A stretch of 64,000 bases of DNA from Amoebidium appalachense (Eukaryota; Ichthyosporea): contig CAVNZM010000018.1 of assembly GCA_963693365.1 (NCBI GenBank), positions 1,984,001 to 2,048,000 on the forward strand, written 5' to 3'. The position numbers and the translations under genes were made by a program. The notes below the pieces were generated by a model that saw nothing but the letters and a program-made list of their open reading frames with translations, had not been told where the DNA came from and did not search any database. Each line of letters opens with the position of its first letter. The stretch's first letter is position 1. This document shows positions 29,302 through 42,260 of the stretch, one piece after another.

Positions 29302-30575
29302 GCAGAAGACACTTGAACAGAGCCCATCATCAATGGGGTCCCCCATGCCTACACAACATTGAGGTACGACTCTTTAACAAAAGATCACAAACAACCAACA
29401 GAGCCACGGACTGAGAAGACTGAGAAGTAAGAAAAATAAAATTAAAAAATACTGGTACTTACATTTTCAGCCTTGCATGTTCCGTCATTCAGCTTGTTGA
29501 GATAGCGTAAGACCACAGCATCAACGGTTTTTGCTGATGCACACCCACCGCTACGGAAGGCCTCCGAACGGCACGAGTTACAGGTGAATGAGGAGGGACC
29601 GCCCAGGATACCTTGAGAGGCCATGGGTCGAGCGAGAGAGCACATCAAACCGCACTTTTTCTGCACGTTCTGGAAAGGAAAAGGAATAAGGATGAATAGA
29701 TTAGTTTAGTGCTTGCTGAACGAATAAGGTGTGAGAGATCAGTGCTTCCGGAACGAATAAGAATCCATAGATCAGTGCTTAGTACTTATTACAAAAATTT
29801 AAAGAGGCACGGGAACTTATACGAAAGCAACGGCACATGAATCAATAAATTTGCGAAGCTTCGGTAGTGGCATTGAAAGTTTTTGTTATCAAAGCTTCAC
29901 TGTGACAACACTTAAGACAATAATTCGAAAATTCACATTTTTCTCCAACACTTTTCATAAAAGCATATAACAATTTGGCAGCGCACTACATGAACATGTA
30001 AGCAACTCGAGGGCATACATCAAGTTAAAAAGCATTTGCAACACCACTCCGTACCAAACCCACCATGCATACTCACTCATTAACGTATAATAATGTAACA
30101 AACACGTTCAGAAGTGTCTACATGTGCATGAAAGCACACATGTCCCACACAACCACACGTACATGAGAAAGGCATGTACCACACACACACTTACCACTGC
30201 CACCAGGCTGCAGACTTTGTTCGAAAACTGGAGCAGCTCCTGATAGGTGCAAAACCCATCGGCCTCGCACACCTTGGCTGCAATGCACGTGTCGTACACC
30301 ATAGCATCGGCCGTGGGGTCACACATGCTCTTGAGCTTCTCCCCGCACTTGTCGCTGATTCCATCATCATCTTCGTCATTCGTAACAGGCTTAGGGACGG
30401 GGGGAACTGGACCGGGCAGGGGAGAAATAGGTTTAATAATAGGCAGAGGTCCAAGGCTAAGAGGACCTACTTGTATGCGCGCCGTGTCGCTGGAAGAGGG
30501 GGTCTGTTGTGCGGAGACGAGAGAGAGGCAAGCCAGAAGGGCAGCCGCGGTGGCCTGGTTGAGTGAGAAAACCAT
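27512..30575 (-). CDS. Secreted Cys-rich I-II-I-II module protein, copy A (4 exons)
   Basis: Minus-strand exons are 30575-30195, 29669-29463, 28856-28650 and 27700-27512 (TAA), all joined in phase 0 with GT-AG borders, for 984 nt or 327 residues. The protein starts with a signal peptide (MVFSLNQATAAALLACLSLV, cleavage probably after SAQ) and a Pro-rich spacer. Exons 1 and 3 encode related modules: an acidic DxDxDG-like loop (DDDGISDKC, ADNDGLTDDC), then CDPT, YDxC, and CT with an EL pair. Exons 2 and 4 encode another pair: spaced cysteines, CxxC with a following AGC or GGC, then VDAVV or VDAVY and a final GxC. The acidic loops resemble thrombospondin type-3 or other calcium-binding loops. The last exon was found by matching copy B at 46977-49285. 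No known family was recognised, and the function is unknown. A secreted or surface role is inferred from the leader and cysteines. Confidence 0.85.
27950..28150. repeat. 102-bp tandem duplication in intron 3 of Cys-rich copy A
   Basis: A segment with gaaactgttaagagtt, then ccaaccaatcgcatccg and ccttgcgccgattggttctg, occurs at about 27957 and again at about 28059, almost unchanged. Each unit holds an inverted CCAAT pair (ccaatc and gattgg). It lies inside the 27701-28649 intron, followed by a (GT)n tract at 28268-28336 and TTC-rich tracts to about 28620. Confidence 0.9.
29160..29228. repeat. Short tandem duplication in intron 2 of Cys-rich copy A
   Basis: A unit of about 33 bp, starting tagttacgaaaatgcgaaaa and ending in ccagaaatcaaa, occurs twice in direct tandem. 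It lies in the intron between exons 2 and 3, next to G-runs at 29026-29041 and 29269-29298. Confidence 0.85.
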
Positions 30576-30747
30576 TTTTTAAAAGATCCTTTCCTTTCTC
30601 TTGCAGTGAATTGAAAATTGCTTGCTAACCTGAAGCCGACCTGCAAGGATGTGAAGAGAGAAAACAAGTGCGCGAAAGTACACGAAAATGTTGATGTACT
30701 TCACACTGACAGACAACAAAAGTCCGTGCAACCTACTGTGTAATCCA

Positions 30748-30762
30748 GGGCTATATATGGCT
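30748..30762 (-). promoter_or_regulatory. Possible TATA box of Cys-rich copy A
   Basis: On the minus strand this reads ccatatatagccctg, about 175 bp upstream of the start codon at 30575. It is the only TATA-like word in a suitable position. The long distance would need a 5' untranslated region of about 140 nt, or a short unseen leader intron. Confidence 0.35.
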
Positions 30763-30787
30763 CGTCGAGAGCAACAGGAACAGGCTG

Positions 30788-31015
30788 TGAAATTAATTTA
30801 TTATTCTGCAGGGGGTGTATGGCGAAAAAATTGTCCCTGAAACTCCGAAAAATGTCCCTAATTTTTTGAGGTGAGGTCCACCAATTTCGCTACCAGTGGC
30901 TATAATACAGCCAAAACTATAAAAAATATACCCTAAAAAATGGTTGGTGGCTCTATTGGGTTATCCAGGCAGGGGGAATGCAGCTAAAATGGCACCCGCC
31001 AAAAACGCGTTTCAC
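30788..31015 (+). repeat. Dispersed repeat R1, partial copy
   Basis: This matches 1851-2075 in the same orientation, with about three quarters of bases shared by eye. Shared words include attgtccctraaactc, ttttttgaggt and aaatggcaccmgccaaaaa. It lies directly upstream of the Cys-rich copy A promoter. It lacks the second half of R1 seen at 2085-2230. Confidence 0.65.
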
Positions 31016-31589
31016 ACCCTGAACAGAAAAACAGTGCAACAAGAAACCAATCAGCATCTACCTCCCAACATACAACCAATCGCGGCGCCTGTAACCGATA
31101 AACTGCATTCCTAGGTTAAATTCAGTGCAGGGGCGAATCCAAGCTTATTGTAAAAGACAAAGTAATATTTCAATGGATAGAGACTTTTAATTATTTTTTC
31201 TTTATTCTTATCACTCCTTTTTTTCCTCTTGATGGTGCTCCATCAAGAAAAACTCTGTGACAACCGGGTGGCCCCGAGGGCCGAGTGTGGCATCGGCAGT
31301 GTTTTTATCTGATGGAATGCACAGGATCGTTACCAGCTTATCTGAGATTCTGGGCACTTCAGGCTCACATGGCGTAACAGAACAATCATGGCGTCAATGA
31401 ATACATAGAAACCTCATTATTTTTTTTATTTATTTATTCTTTTTTGGACCAACAAGTATCAGACAACAGCGACCGATGTTCTTTCTATGCTTCCCCTTTT
31501 TACAAACTTTGATTTTAACGGTAAATATATGGCTCGCATAGTTTGCATTCCAGCATGTAAACACAAGCAGTCACGAGTCAGTGCTAAGC

Positions 31590-31862
31590 CTATGTAAATA
31601 TATCCCAAAAAACTACCTAAATATCATATTGCTTTTCTCCCGATCTATCACAAAACCTACCTAAATATCATAGATCATATCCCGGAAAATCCCGAAAAAT
31701 GGACCTAAATATCAAGTTCATCTATCCCTTGGGCCCCTATCTATCCCGAGAAATATCATTTTTCTCTCGCTGAAGCCTAAATATCCGGGCTAATATCCGG
31801 TGCTAAACTTAGCCCGGCGGGCAGGTATCCATAATATTTCGAAGACTCAGGCCTAAGTATCA
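31590..31862 (+). repeat. Irregular CCTAAATATC motif cluster, left part
   Basis: The exact decamer cctaaatatc occurs at 31616, 31660, 31704 and 31776, with near variants such as cctaagtatc near 31854. The intervening sequence is full of tatcccg and atatccgg words. Spacing of 44, 44 and 72 bp suggests a decayed tandem repeat. It is separated from its continuation at 32440-32625 by a (GT)n and G-run block. Confidence 0.6.
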
Positions 31863-32200
<338 letters not shown>

Positions 32201-32439
32201 ACTTGTATGCATGCATGAAAAAGAGTATGTGTGCACGAACCAGAAGGCCAAAGGCTGGGGAGGGGGGGGGGGGGGGGGGACTCAAGGCACGGGACGGTCT
32301 TGCCACCACAATGAAATTTTATCCTTGCTCACGTCGACTACTTATCTTCTACTACATATACATGACTTTTTATCAGCCTGACTTTGCACTCGTTCACAAC
32401 CTTGATCTTAGCCTATTTGCTGTGATATCCCTGGCCACA

Positions 32440-32640
32440 AACATATTTAATATATCCCTAAACCCACGGGATACCTAAATCTATCCTGAGCGCTCGACCG
32501 GGATATATCCACCCCCTGTGGATAGATTGGAAATCCCGCCCCTCCCTAAATATCATTTGGAACTATCCCAAAACTGCCTAAATATCCGGATATATCCCAT
32601 ATCCCGAGGACCCCTAAATATCCTGTGTGGAGATGCGGGA
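32440..32640 (+). repeat. Irregular CCTAAATATC motif cluster, right part
   Basis: The decamer cctaaatatc occurs at 32545, 32577 and 32613, with a variant near 32474. As on the left side, the spacers carry tatccc and ggatatatcc words. The two parts look like one degenerate array split by later expansion of the microsatellite at 31864-32200. Confidence 0.6.
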
Positions 32641-32816
32641 TTTTTTTACATAGGCTTAGTCAGTGCACCCACAGTGGGCCAAACGTGTAGGCTTGAAAAA
32701 ACAACGATGTTACAAAATGCCCGATACGCCTCAAGTTATATTCTATTTTTGAAGTATTAGTGGCGCTAGAAAGAGGTAAATTGGAAAATGTTACCTATTC
32801 CTTATCAACAACTGAC

Positions 32817-32870
32817 CTCACGGTCCCTGGCCGCAAATTTCACACCCTGGTTCGCGGCAATCGCAGCCAT
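32817..32870 (-). CDS. Possible orphan first coding exon, unknown gene
   Basis: On the minus strand an ATG opens 18 codons reading MAAIAANQGVKFAARDRE, followed by a GTCAGT donor-like word in phase 0. Codon content looks protein-like and unlike the surrounding repeats. No second exon was found in the minus-strand sequence below it. It could be a real first exon, a decayed gene or chance. Confidence 0.25.
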
Positions 32871-33077
32871 GGTGCACAGCTCAACTGTCTGACTGTAGGC
32901 TGTACAGTGTGACGCTTTCAGTTTCGAATTCGTTCGTTCGTGTGTATGAACAATGAAAGAATGAAGAATATAAAAAGAATAAAGAATATTCCGTTGAAAA
33001 AAGAAAAAAAAGAACGACGGAAATTTGTGCCATGCCCTAGCACCGTAGAAACGGCTGTGTGGGTTCGGTCGGACGGC

Positions 33078-33716
<639 letters not shown>

Positions 33717-33937
33717 GTGAGTGTGTGTGTGCGAATGTGTGTGTCTGCTTGTGTGTCTAGGTGTTTGTGTGTGTGTGTACGTGTGTGAGTGTACATGTGT
33801 GTCTGTGTCTATTCCTGTGCCCGTGTGTGCCAATCTTTATAGTAATAGATGTGCGTGCGTACGTGCACATGTGTGTGTGTGAGTCTGTACGCGCAGAGGT
33901 GTGCACGTGTCGCATTCTGTACATGCGCGCATGTGTG

Positions 33938-33976
<39 letters not shown>

Positions 33977-34020
33977 TGTGTGTGCTGTACATGTGCGTCT
34001 TGGGCGGGAGAGGAGTGTGT

Positions 34021-34051
<31 letters not shown>

Positions 34052-34334
34052 GGGGGGAGGGGGGGGGGGGAGGGGTAAGTTTGTTCACGCGCTCGCGTAT
34101 TGGTGTGTGGGAGTTCTACCGTGTTAATACTCAACGGTATATTCCATGCCATGTAGTCTTTTGGTGTGTACCAGCCCCTTGGAGCCAGCTCTATGAAACA
34201 CACTGAGCCCGTATGCACACCCCTCCCCCACAAGTGAGATTGGGGGAAAACCCTGGGCTAAGTCTGTAAGTGTGCACTAGTAGCTAGGATTGGTATATTT
34301 CAGTTAGTTTAGCTAGTTGCACCATTAGCACCGA

Positions 34335-34660
<326 letters not shown>

Positions 34661-34976
34661 TTACCCCGAGCCTCCCCCCCCCCCCCTCCCCTCCCCCTTC
34701 CCCCCTCCCCCCTTCATGCTGCACCTTCTTCCCACCCGTTAAGCTCCCAATACGAGAAAATGTAGCTCTTTGGCTACCATGGCACCTCTTACCCCCCCCC
34801 CCCCCCCCCCCCCCTTCCCCCCCGCCACCCCCCTCCCCCCTTTCCCCCTTCCCCCCCAACCTTAGCCAATCGTATATGGGCTCTAAGACAACATGTTCTA
34901 ATAAACTCGTGCTAACATACGGTCCCTAATGGCATGTGTGCCCACCATATACATCCTGCGCACGATTGCACGCGCG

Positions 34977-35265
<289 letters not shown>

Positions 35266-35279
35266 CTCTAGTCATCAAC

Positions 35280-35640
35280 GCAACCGCCCGATCCGACCTT
35301 CCCTTTCTCCTCGGTGTGTTTTCGGCAGAAACCACAAGACAGTTATCCGCATGGGGAATGTGGTGGGGATATACGCGTGAAATGCTACGGGAAAACACCG
35401 GATTATCCGAAATGGGCGTTTCAAAAGCAGTACCATGCCATCCCGACTCCAAAATGCCCATCGAATTGATTAGTCAGAACTCGCCTCTAAAAGAATCAGC
35501 CAATAGGAAACGGCAAAAAAGAAGAATTTTCGATTGGGCAAGAAGACATTATTGTGGTCGAGGGGACAATAGGGGTGAAACCGGAGAAGTAGAAAGAAGC
35601 AAGCGGAAGCTTGGGAGGCGAAAGAGACGCCGGATCGTCA
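35280..35640 (+). repeat. Diverged dispersed repeat, copy 1
   Basis: This segment resembles 37130-37445 in the same orientation. Shared, ordered words include cttccct/ttccgttcc, agttatccrmatgggg, atgtggtggg, atacgcgtga and ggtgaaaycggagaag. Divergence is too high for an exact alignment by eye. No protein was recognised. A decayed transposon is likely. Confidence 0.5.
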
Positions 35641-36056
35641 GGAATTACTAGCGCAGAGGTGTGATTGGTGCACTAAAGTGATTAAATGTTATAAAATTCT
35701 TTAATTGGGTAATAACATCAGATGGTATGGCTACTGTGAAATTTGAATGTGAATGAATGTTTCGTCAAACCATAAGATTTCAAGTCACGATGGCTATACC
35801 ACACTCTGGGGTTTTTTTTTGGTACCCACATACATGTTTCAGATCTGGGACTCAGTTCCTGTGGTTCAGAATTCTGCACTAGATGAAGTCAAGCAAGTAC
35901 AAACCTGGAATCACGTTCTCTCGTCGAGGGAGATCTGAATAAAGTTACGGGCATCTCTTTCGCGTTTTCACGGGGTGCTCGCTGCTAATTTCGATCGCAG
36001 TGATATACCAGCGGAATGTGTTGCAAAACTTCAACGTGAGCGGGATATATGTATTG

Positions 36057-36251
36057 GGGTTTACGCTGTTTACTCGAGGCAAAGAGAACCAGTCTCAGGT
36101 ATGGGGGGGGGGTTTTTGCTCGGAATATCCCCTCAGCGGTATATCATGATCACGTACATAGATGTCGGGTGGTGACTATATATCAGGGTTTACTTTCTCT
36201 ACGAGACACCATAAAGACTACAAGGAGAAATCAATTAGTTGGGGTTCCCCG

Positions 36252-36278
<27 letters not shown>
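36057..36278 (+). repeat. Dispersed repeat R2, copy 1, ending in a T-run
   Basis: About 195 bp, from ggggtttacgctgtttact to ttggggttccccg, followed by 27 Ts. The same sequence occurs in reverse complement at 44471-44663, next to 61 As. By eye I see about one substitution between copies apart from homopolymer lengths, so duplication is recent. The adjacent homopolymer suggests a retroposed element, but its orientation relative to a tail is unclear. Confidence 0.8.
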
Positions 36279-36285
<7 letters not shown>

Positions 36286-36345
36286 GTATTCTTATTTTAC
36301 AATCTGCGTGAGATTGTATACGTTGTGTTGGTGAGTGCTACTTAC

Positions 36346-36382
<37 letters not shown>

Positions 36383-36659
36383 CTTCCCAAAAAAAAAAAA
36401 AAAAAAAACGCGCAAGAGGTTAAAGAGTTGAAACCCATCCTTTGTGGAGGCATAGGAACCCCGCTGATGGTTTGCTCTGTTCATGTGTCTTCTGCTTGAA
36501 CGGTTTTTATTGGCCCTTCATGGTTTGATTTCGGTGTTCTCTGTTTTTCGGGGGGGGGGGGAGGGGGGGGGGTCTGTTATGACGTCTTACATATTGTCCT
36601 TTGGTGTATCCTTCATATCTCCAACCCTCTAATGCATACATCACCCGCCAGACACACAC

Positions 36660-37095
<436 letters not shown>

Positions 37096-37129
37096 CAGAA
37101 CCAGATGATCAGATGATCACTTCATCTGC

Positions 37130-37650
37130 TCGTGCCGACCTTCCGTTCCTTCTTGCCGTCTGGGCGGTTGAAATATCCCAATAGTTATCCAAATGGGGTA
37201 TGTGGTGGGCGTATACGCGTGAAGTTTTACGGAAAACCGAAATTCGACGGGAAACCACAAGAACTCCCTCTTTGACTCCAGCCACTATCTCACTCACAGA
37301 ATTGACGAATGGGAAACTTCCTATGAGGCAGATCGAGCCAATGGGGAGCCTTATTAGCGGAGAGGTTAAGGTGGTGCCGGGGGGTCCGATGTGGTTTTGG
37401 TGGAGGGGGAATTACTCACAGAGGTGAAATCGGAGAAGGGAAAGGAAAAGTCTCAGAAGTTACCGAGCGAATGCGGCTCGGAATCATCTGGAAACACCGG
37501 GGTAGTGGTGGTGTAACGAGCGCTGCGGACAGACACACACACACATAGGTATAGTCGGTCGCTTAGTGGATGACGGTACTACTTGCCATGGGGACCCATG
37601 GGGAATCCCTAAGGGTCCCCCCGAGAACAAAACAGGATAGATTTTAATAA
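37130..37650 (+). repeat. Diverged dispersed repeat, copy 2, joined to an R1-like tail
   Basis: The part at 37130-37445 resembles 35280-35640. The part at about 37540-37640 resembles the R1 family in reverse relation to 60785-60880, sharing an actaccgyc, ccactaagc, accgact order and a gaacaaaac word. The association suggests that R1 sequences are the end of a longer element. Confidence 0.45.
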
Positions 37651-37731
37651 CAACTGTATGTATGCAAAACGCAGTACAGACAGAATGCATACATGAGCAT
37701 TACACAACTTGCATAAACTACATTATGCGTG

Positions 37732-37823
<92 letters not shown>

Positions 37824-37923
37824 ACGGTGTGTGTGTGTGTGACACAATATTCTTCGACTTGTATGGGATTGACAAGCACACTCGAATTCGGCTCTGTTCA
37901 CTTTGTAGGAGCAAAAAAAAAAC

Positions 37924-38150
37924 AAAATGCAATATTCACTGTTTTTGCACTGCCGCAGTGGAATATCCCCCCCCCCCATCCCCTCTTTCCCCCTAGACAT
38001 TGGCAGGCTCTAGAATCATAAGTTACAGTTCCCCCCCTCCCCCCCCTCCCCCCCCCCCTCCCCCCCCCCCCCCCCCCCAAAAAAAAACAACAAACAAACA
38101 AAAAAAATGCAACATTCACTGTTTTTGCACTGCCACAGTGGAATATCCCC

Positions 38151-38182
<32 letters not shown>

Positions 38183-38290
38183 ACCCCCCACCCGCCGACT
38201 CACCCGCCGACTCACCCACCCACCCCAACCCCCCTTCCCCCCCCCCTCTTTCCCTCTAGCATCGGCAGGCTCTAGAATCATAAGTCACAG
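37924..38290. repeat. Tandem segmental duplication around C-runs
   Basis: A segment with ttcactgtttttgcactgcc, then gcagtggaatatcccc, occurs at 37932 and 38113. A second segment ending ggcaggctctagaatcataa occurs at about 38002 and 38264. The two units differ mainly in C-run length. Each contains a small hairpin (cactgc, gcagtg). A (GT)n tract lies just upstream at 37735-37823. Confidence 0.85.
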
Positions 38291-38339
<49 letters not shown>

Positions 38340-38581
38340 AAAAAAAAAAAAAATGCAAATGCTAATTGTCTTGGGTGGTTTATCGTAGGCATAACGTTGA
38401 ACTTCAACTCAATCAACCCCTTTCTCCACCACCTTGAATTGAACCCTTGGCATATACAGTAAGCACGCCTTGTGTACTTTAAGGGGGTTTCTTTTAGGCC
38501 GATTTATTGTCACCTCTTTTTGGTGACCGTCCTCGGGTGGGGCCAAATGCTGTTTGAAGGGAACCAAGCCAATCATATTTT

Positions 38582-38613
<32 letters not shown>

Positions 38614-39109
38614 TCTCTTTAAGCCACTCAAGTCTCCTTACCCAAACGGGAAAAAAAAAAAAAAAAAAAAAAAAAAGGCGAAAACCGTTATATCTCCATA
38701 AATGATGTATGATAAGTCTTGTACATATATTTCCATATTAAACTTGCATGTTGTAACGTCGTTTTCTACTTGTGTAACTTGTTGGGTGGAAGTACTGTTG
38801 GTCTTGGTGCCGACACCACATCATAGCTCACCGTGATACATGTCGTTACTTAACAGCACGTTCTCCCCCCCCAAAACACTACTGTGTTATTGACAACTGC
38901 TGAACTTCAGAATCGGACAACTGCTGAACTTCAGAATTTACTAAGTTAACTTTGTCGGTTAATTGAAAAGCCAGAATACATGCATGGAATCTGTTGGGCA
39001 CTTAGTAGACATGCCATGATATATGGTAAATGTTTTAGTCCATGTATGCGTGTGTACACCGTGACTAGGCTCAGGTCTACATTGCAAATGCATTGCAGTG
39101 TACATACAA

Positions 39110-39410
39110 ATTAGACCCCCCCCCCCCCCCCCCCCCCCCTTCCCCCCTCCCCCCCCCCCCCCCCAAAAAAAAAAAAAAAAAAAAAAAGAAAAGAAAAGGA
39201 AAAGTAGTCAGCAACTGAACTCCCCCCACCCCCACCCTCCCCCCTCCCCCCCTTCCCCCCCCACCCCTCCCCCCCCCCCCCCCCCCCCCCCCCTCCCCCC
39301 TCCCTCCCCTCCCTCTCCCCCTCCCCCCTCCTGGCCCTCCCCCCCCCCCCCCCCCACGCTCCCCCCCCCGCCCCTCCCCCCATCCCCTTAGGCCTCCCCC
39401 CTCCTCCACT
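39110..39410. repeat. C-rich low-complexity block
   Basis: C-runs broken by A-runs and short T interruptions occupy the block, followed by G-rich DNA at 39540-39670. No gene was supported in 38350-39715. Confidence 0.85.
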
Positions 39411-39714
39411 ATGTTATCTCGGTACATGTTCTTAAGATTTTCAAATATCTGCGGGCTGAAGGTTTTTAACGGCCTCCGGGGCAGGGGGGGAGGGGTTGAC
39501 CCTGGCCTCGGGAGTTGAAATGGTTCTGGTTGGTGGGTGGTTGGGGGGGGGGGGGGGGGAGAGGGGGGGGGGGGGGGGGGAGAGGGGGGGGGAAGGGGGG
39601 GGGGGGGGAGGAGAGCTGAAGAGGACCCGAGGGCCTGGAGAAAGAAATGGGGTGGGGGAGGAGGAGGGGGAGAGGAGGGTTTTTTTTCTTCTTTAATTTA
39701 ATTTAATTTTTTTT

Positions 39715-39930
39715 TATCACGTTTTGTTCCCGGAGGGCTTCAGGCCCTCTAGGGAAACTACCGTCTACCACACAGCACCGACAGTACAGTAGTTAAGCTG
39801 CTATCTATGAGTTCAGCTAAGCTAAACCATCCTCCTAACTATAAGTACGCACTTTGCCCAGGGCTACTACCCCAGCCACGCCGGCAGGAGGCTCCAGTCC
39901 TCCCCTCCATTCAAAACCTAGCAATAAACG
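39715..39930 (-). repeat. Dispersed repeat R1, partial inverted copy
   Basis: In reverse complement this matches 2085-2230. It includes an imperfect palindrome, ggagggcttcaggccctc, then ctaccgtctaccacacagca and agccacgccggcagga. A related, more diverged copy lies at 60785-60880. No coding potential was seen. Confidence 0.65.
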
Positions 39931-40231
39931 TTCACCGAGGGCTCTCATTGGTCGATCTACAGTATTGGGAAGTCATAAGTGTTGTGTGCAGTATTTACGG
40001 TGGTTATGGGTGGATGATGGGGTGTGGTGGTGGTGGTGGTGGGGGGTTGCTGCCTAACATTATGTGTTGTTGTGCGTATGTTGTGGCGATGTTTTTGTGA
40101 ACTATTGTAAGGTGGGTTTTACAGGCACACTGGGTCTGTGTGTGTTCCGGCAGTCAGAACAGGCTGGCCGGGTGTGTGTGGGGGGTGTATTTGTGTGTGT
40201 CTTGGGTTTTTGGGGAGCCATACTTTTCTTT

Positions 40232-40978
40232 CTACGGGTGATGGGTATATGGTGGTGTTTTTGCATTTTGGGTTGGGTGGGGGGGGAGTGTTGTGTTCCG
40301 TGGGTGCCAAATTTTTGAAAAGAAAAAGGACTGCAACTCTACTGTGATTTTTCCTAAGATGGCCCGGGTGGTGGTCTTGGTGGTGCCGGTGGCTGCAAGT
40401 AGTGGGCCCACCGATCGTGGGCAGAATCCCCGTTCGACCCACTTGATGTCTTTGGGGTCTGGTGGGTCACCGTTGCCGCCTATCCAGTTTATCCATGCAC
40501 ATTGGTCTACCACCGTGGCTGCCGTATGTTGGTGCTGTGCCGTGGGGGTGTTTGGATGACGAGTGTGCAGGACGTTGTGGATGCAGGCTGTGATGGCCGT
40601 TGTCAGGGTGGGGACCTCCCCGGCATGGGCCGGGCAGGCCCAGATATGGGTGGTGGTCTCAGGGTGCTGGCTGCACCGGGGGCATGTGGGCTGTGTCACG
40701 ACGGTGGGGTGATCTCGGTGTAGCCGTGTCATGGTTGGCAGGGTGCCCATAGCCAGCGACAGGCTACGAGTATTGCCTCTGACGGCCCCGATGGTTGCCT
40801 GTGCGGGCCCCTTGTTGAGGTTGAGGGGGTTCCGTTCGGCTGGGAGCAGTCTGGGATCGGCTAGTATGGACATAGCCTTGGCCTTGCCGGCCATGTCGGT
40901 GAGGAAGTCCTTGTTCAACCGGTTTAGTGTACCGGGAATGTTGCCGGGGATACGGTGGCCTTGTAGTCGTAGGAAGTA
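40232..40978 (-). pseudogene. 5'-truncated LINE ORF2 C-terminal remnant
   Basis: The minus-strand frame ends at 40232 and is open up to a C/G-run at about 40979-41034. The extra part before the first ATG reads YFLRLQGHRIPGNIPGTL. The middle contains CPRCSQHPETTTHIWACPAH, a C-x2-C ... H-x4-C signature typical of the region after the reverse transcriptase in LINE-type polyproteins. No reverse transcriptase or endonuclease motifs are present, so the copy is truncated. It is GC-richer than its surroundings. No poly-A tail or target-site duplication was identified. Assignment rests on the zinc-knuckle-like pattern and overall character. Confidence 0.6.
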
Positions 40979-41510
40979 TCCCCCCCCCCCCCCCCCCCCC
41001 CCCCCCGGGGCCGGAGGTAGGGGGGGGGGGGGGGAAGGGCTCTTCCTGCATTGGCTGCCTTACATGTCTGCCTCGTTATTCCGTTGACCGTACCGTTTGG
41101 TGTTGGATTGGTGCCCCGTCACCCACGAGAGGAGGGGGGGGGAGGGAGGGGGAAATTTGTATGAGGAGCCTTGCATGGGGGGGGGGGGGGGGGGGGAAGG
41201 GGGGGGGGAGGAGGGGGGGAGGGGAGGGGGGAGTGAGGAGGGGGGGGGGGGGGGGGGGGCTGGGGACGAGAAGGGGTCATAGCTAAGTTGGGTGGGGGGG
41301 GAGGGGAGCGGTGTTGGAATAGAATTTTCAACTGGTCCGTTAATAATACATCCTAAAATCTGGCCGCAGTTCGTATTCCCAAAAAAAAAATAAAAAATCC
41401 GAATTGGCTGCTAACTAGCTAGCTTCGGATTCTTAAGGTACCTTAAACCAAGCACCGCTTCTCCCATTTTAGGCACAATCGAGGTTGATCCGATCGAGGA
41501 TTCCATATTC

Positions 41511-41653
41511 CCCTGGCGCCGCCTACGAAATAATTGAACCTATCAAAAGATCGAGGGAGTGACGTCATTCTCAGGAAAAGTGTGCCCAGACGTATAGTAC
41601 CTAACTCCCTCGATCGCTTGATAAGTTCGATTATCTCGTAGGCGGCGCCAGGG
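41511..41653. mobile_element. 143-bp foldback (MITE-like) element with 50-bp inverted arms
   Basis: The left arm, 41511-41560, starts ccctggcgccgcctacga and ends tcgagggagt. The right arm, 41604-41653, is its reverse complement with about five mismatches. The 43-bp loop contains gacgtcattctcagg. The arms make up 70 percent of the element, as in foldback MITEs. A target-site duplication was not evident. It lies below the 3' end of the hendecad gene at 42261-42968. Confidence 0.7.
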
Positions 41654-42260
41654 CCATCGGAATGCGATGAATTTGGGTAAGGGGCCCCTGGGAGAAGCGG
41701 TGGTTTGTGCTGTTTATTATCGACATACAGGCTTGAGGTCGTGATACGTTGCCGGCACCAAGGCCAACATGCACTCCACCCAACGGGTTACATGATACGC
41801 CGGGATAGCATGCAAATATTTTGAACCGAGATATGAGCATACTAAATTTGAAACCGGGATTTCATGGTAATTTTCGGGTTTCTAGAAGCTGCTTTCACAC
41901 CTGCTCGATTTGTATGTAGGTCTCAAAATCAATCAAACTTATGCTCTTACACGACAATACCCTCCAACCGAAGTGAAGTAGTTTCTGTCTATCCATTTGT
42001 AAATGTGGAACCGGAGGCACATACTATTTCAAATACAATGATTCTACACTGTCTTCCCTGTTTTCTTATTTCTTTAACATTGTTTAGAAGCCCAGCCTGT
42101 CCTTGCTATTTTTGAAATTTACTAGTTTGAAAGTGCTGAGGTTCAGAATTGTTTAAAACTTATACTTGGAAATCAAATTTGTTGCTTTTGACCTGACATT
42201 CTTGCACTTTGATGCATAATATTATGGGAGCGTAAAGTGATCACATTTCAACCCTTTTGG

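Noticed and set aside
41339-41380. Similarity of tggccgcagttcgtattc here to the exon at 58919
   Set aside because: Only about 28 bases match imperfectly, and no reading frame is maintained.
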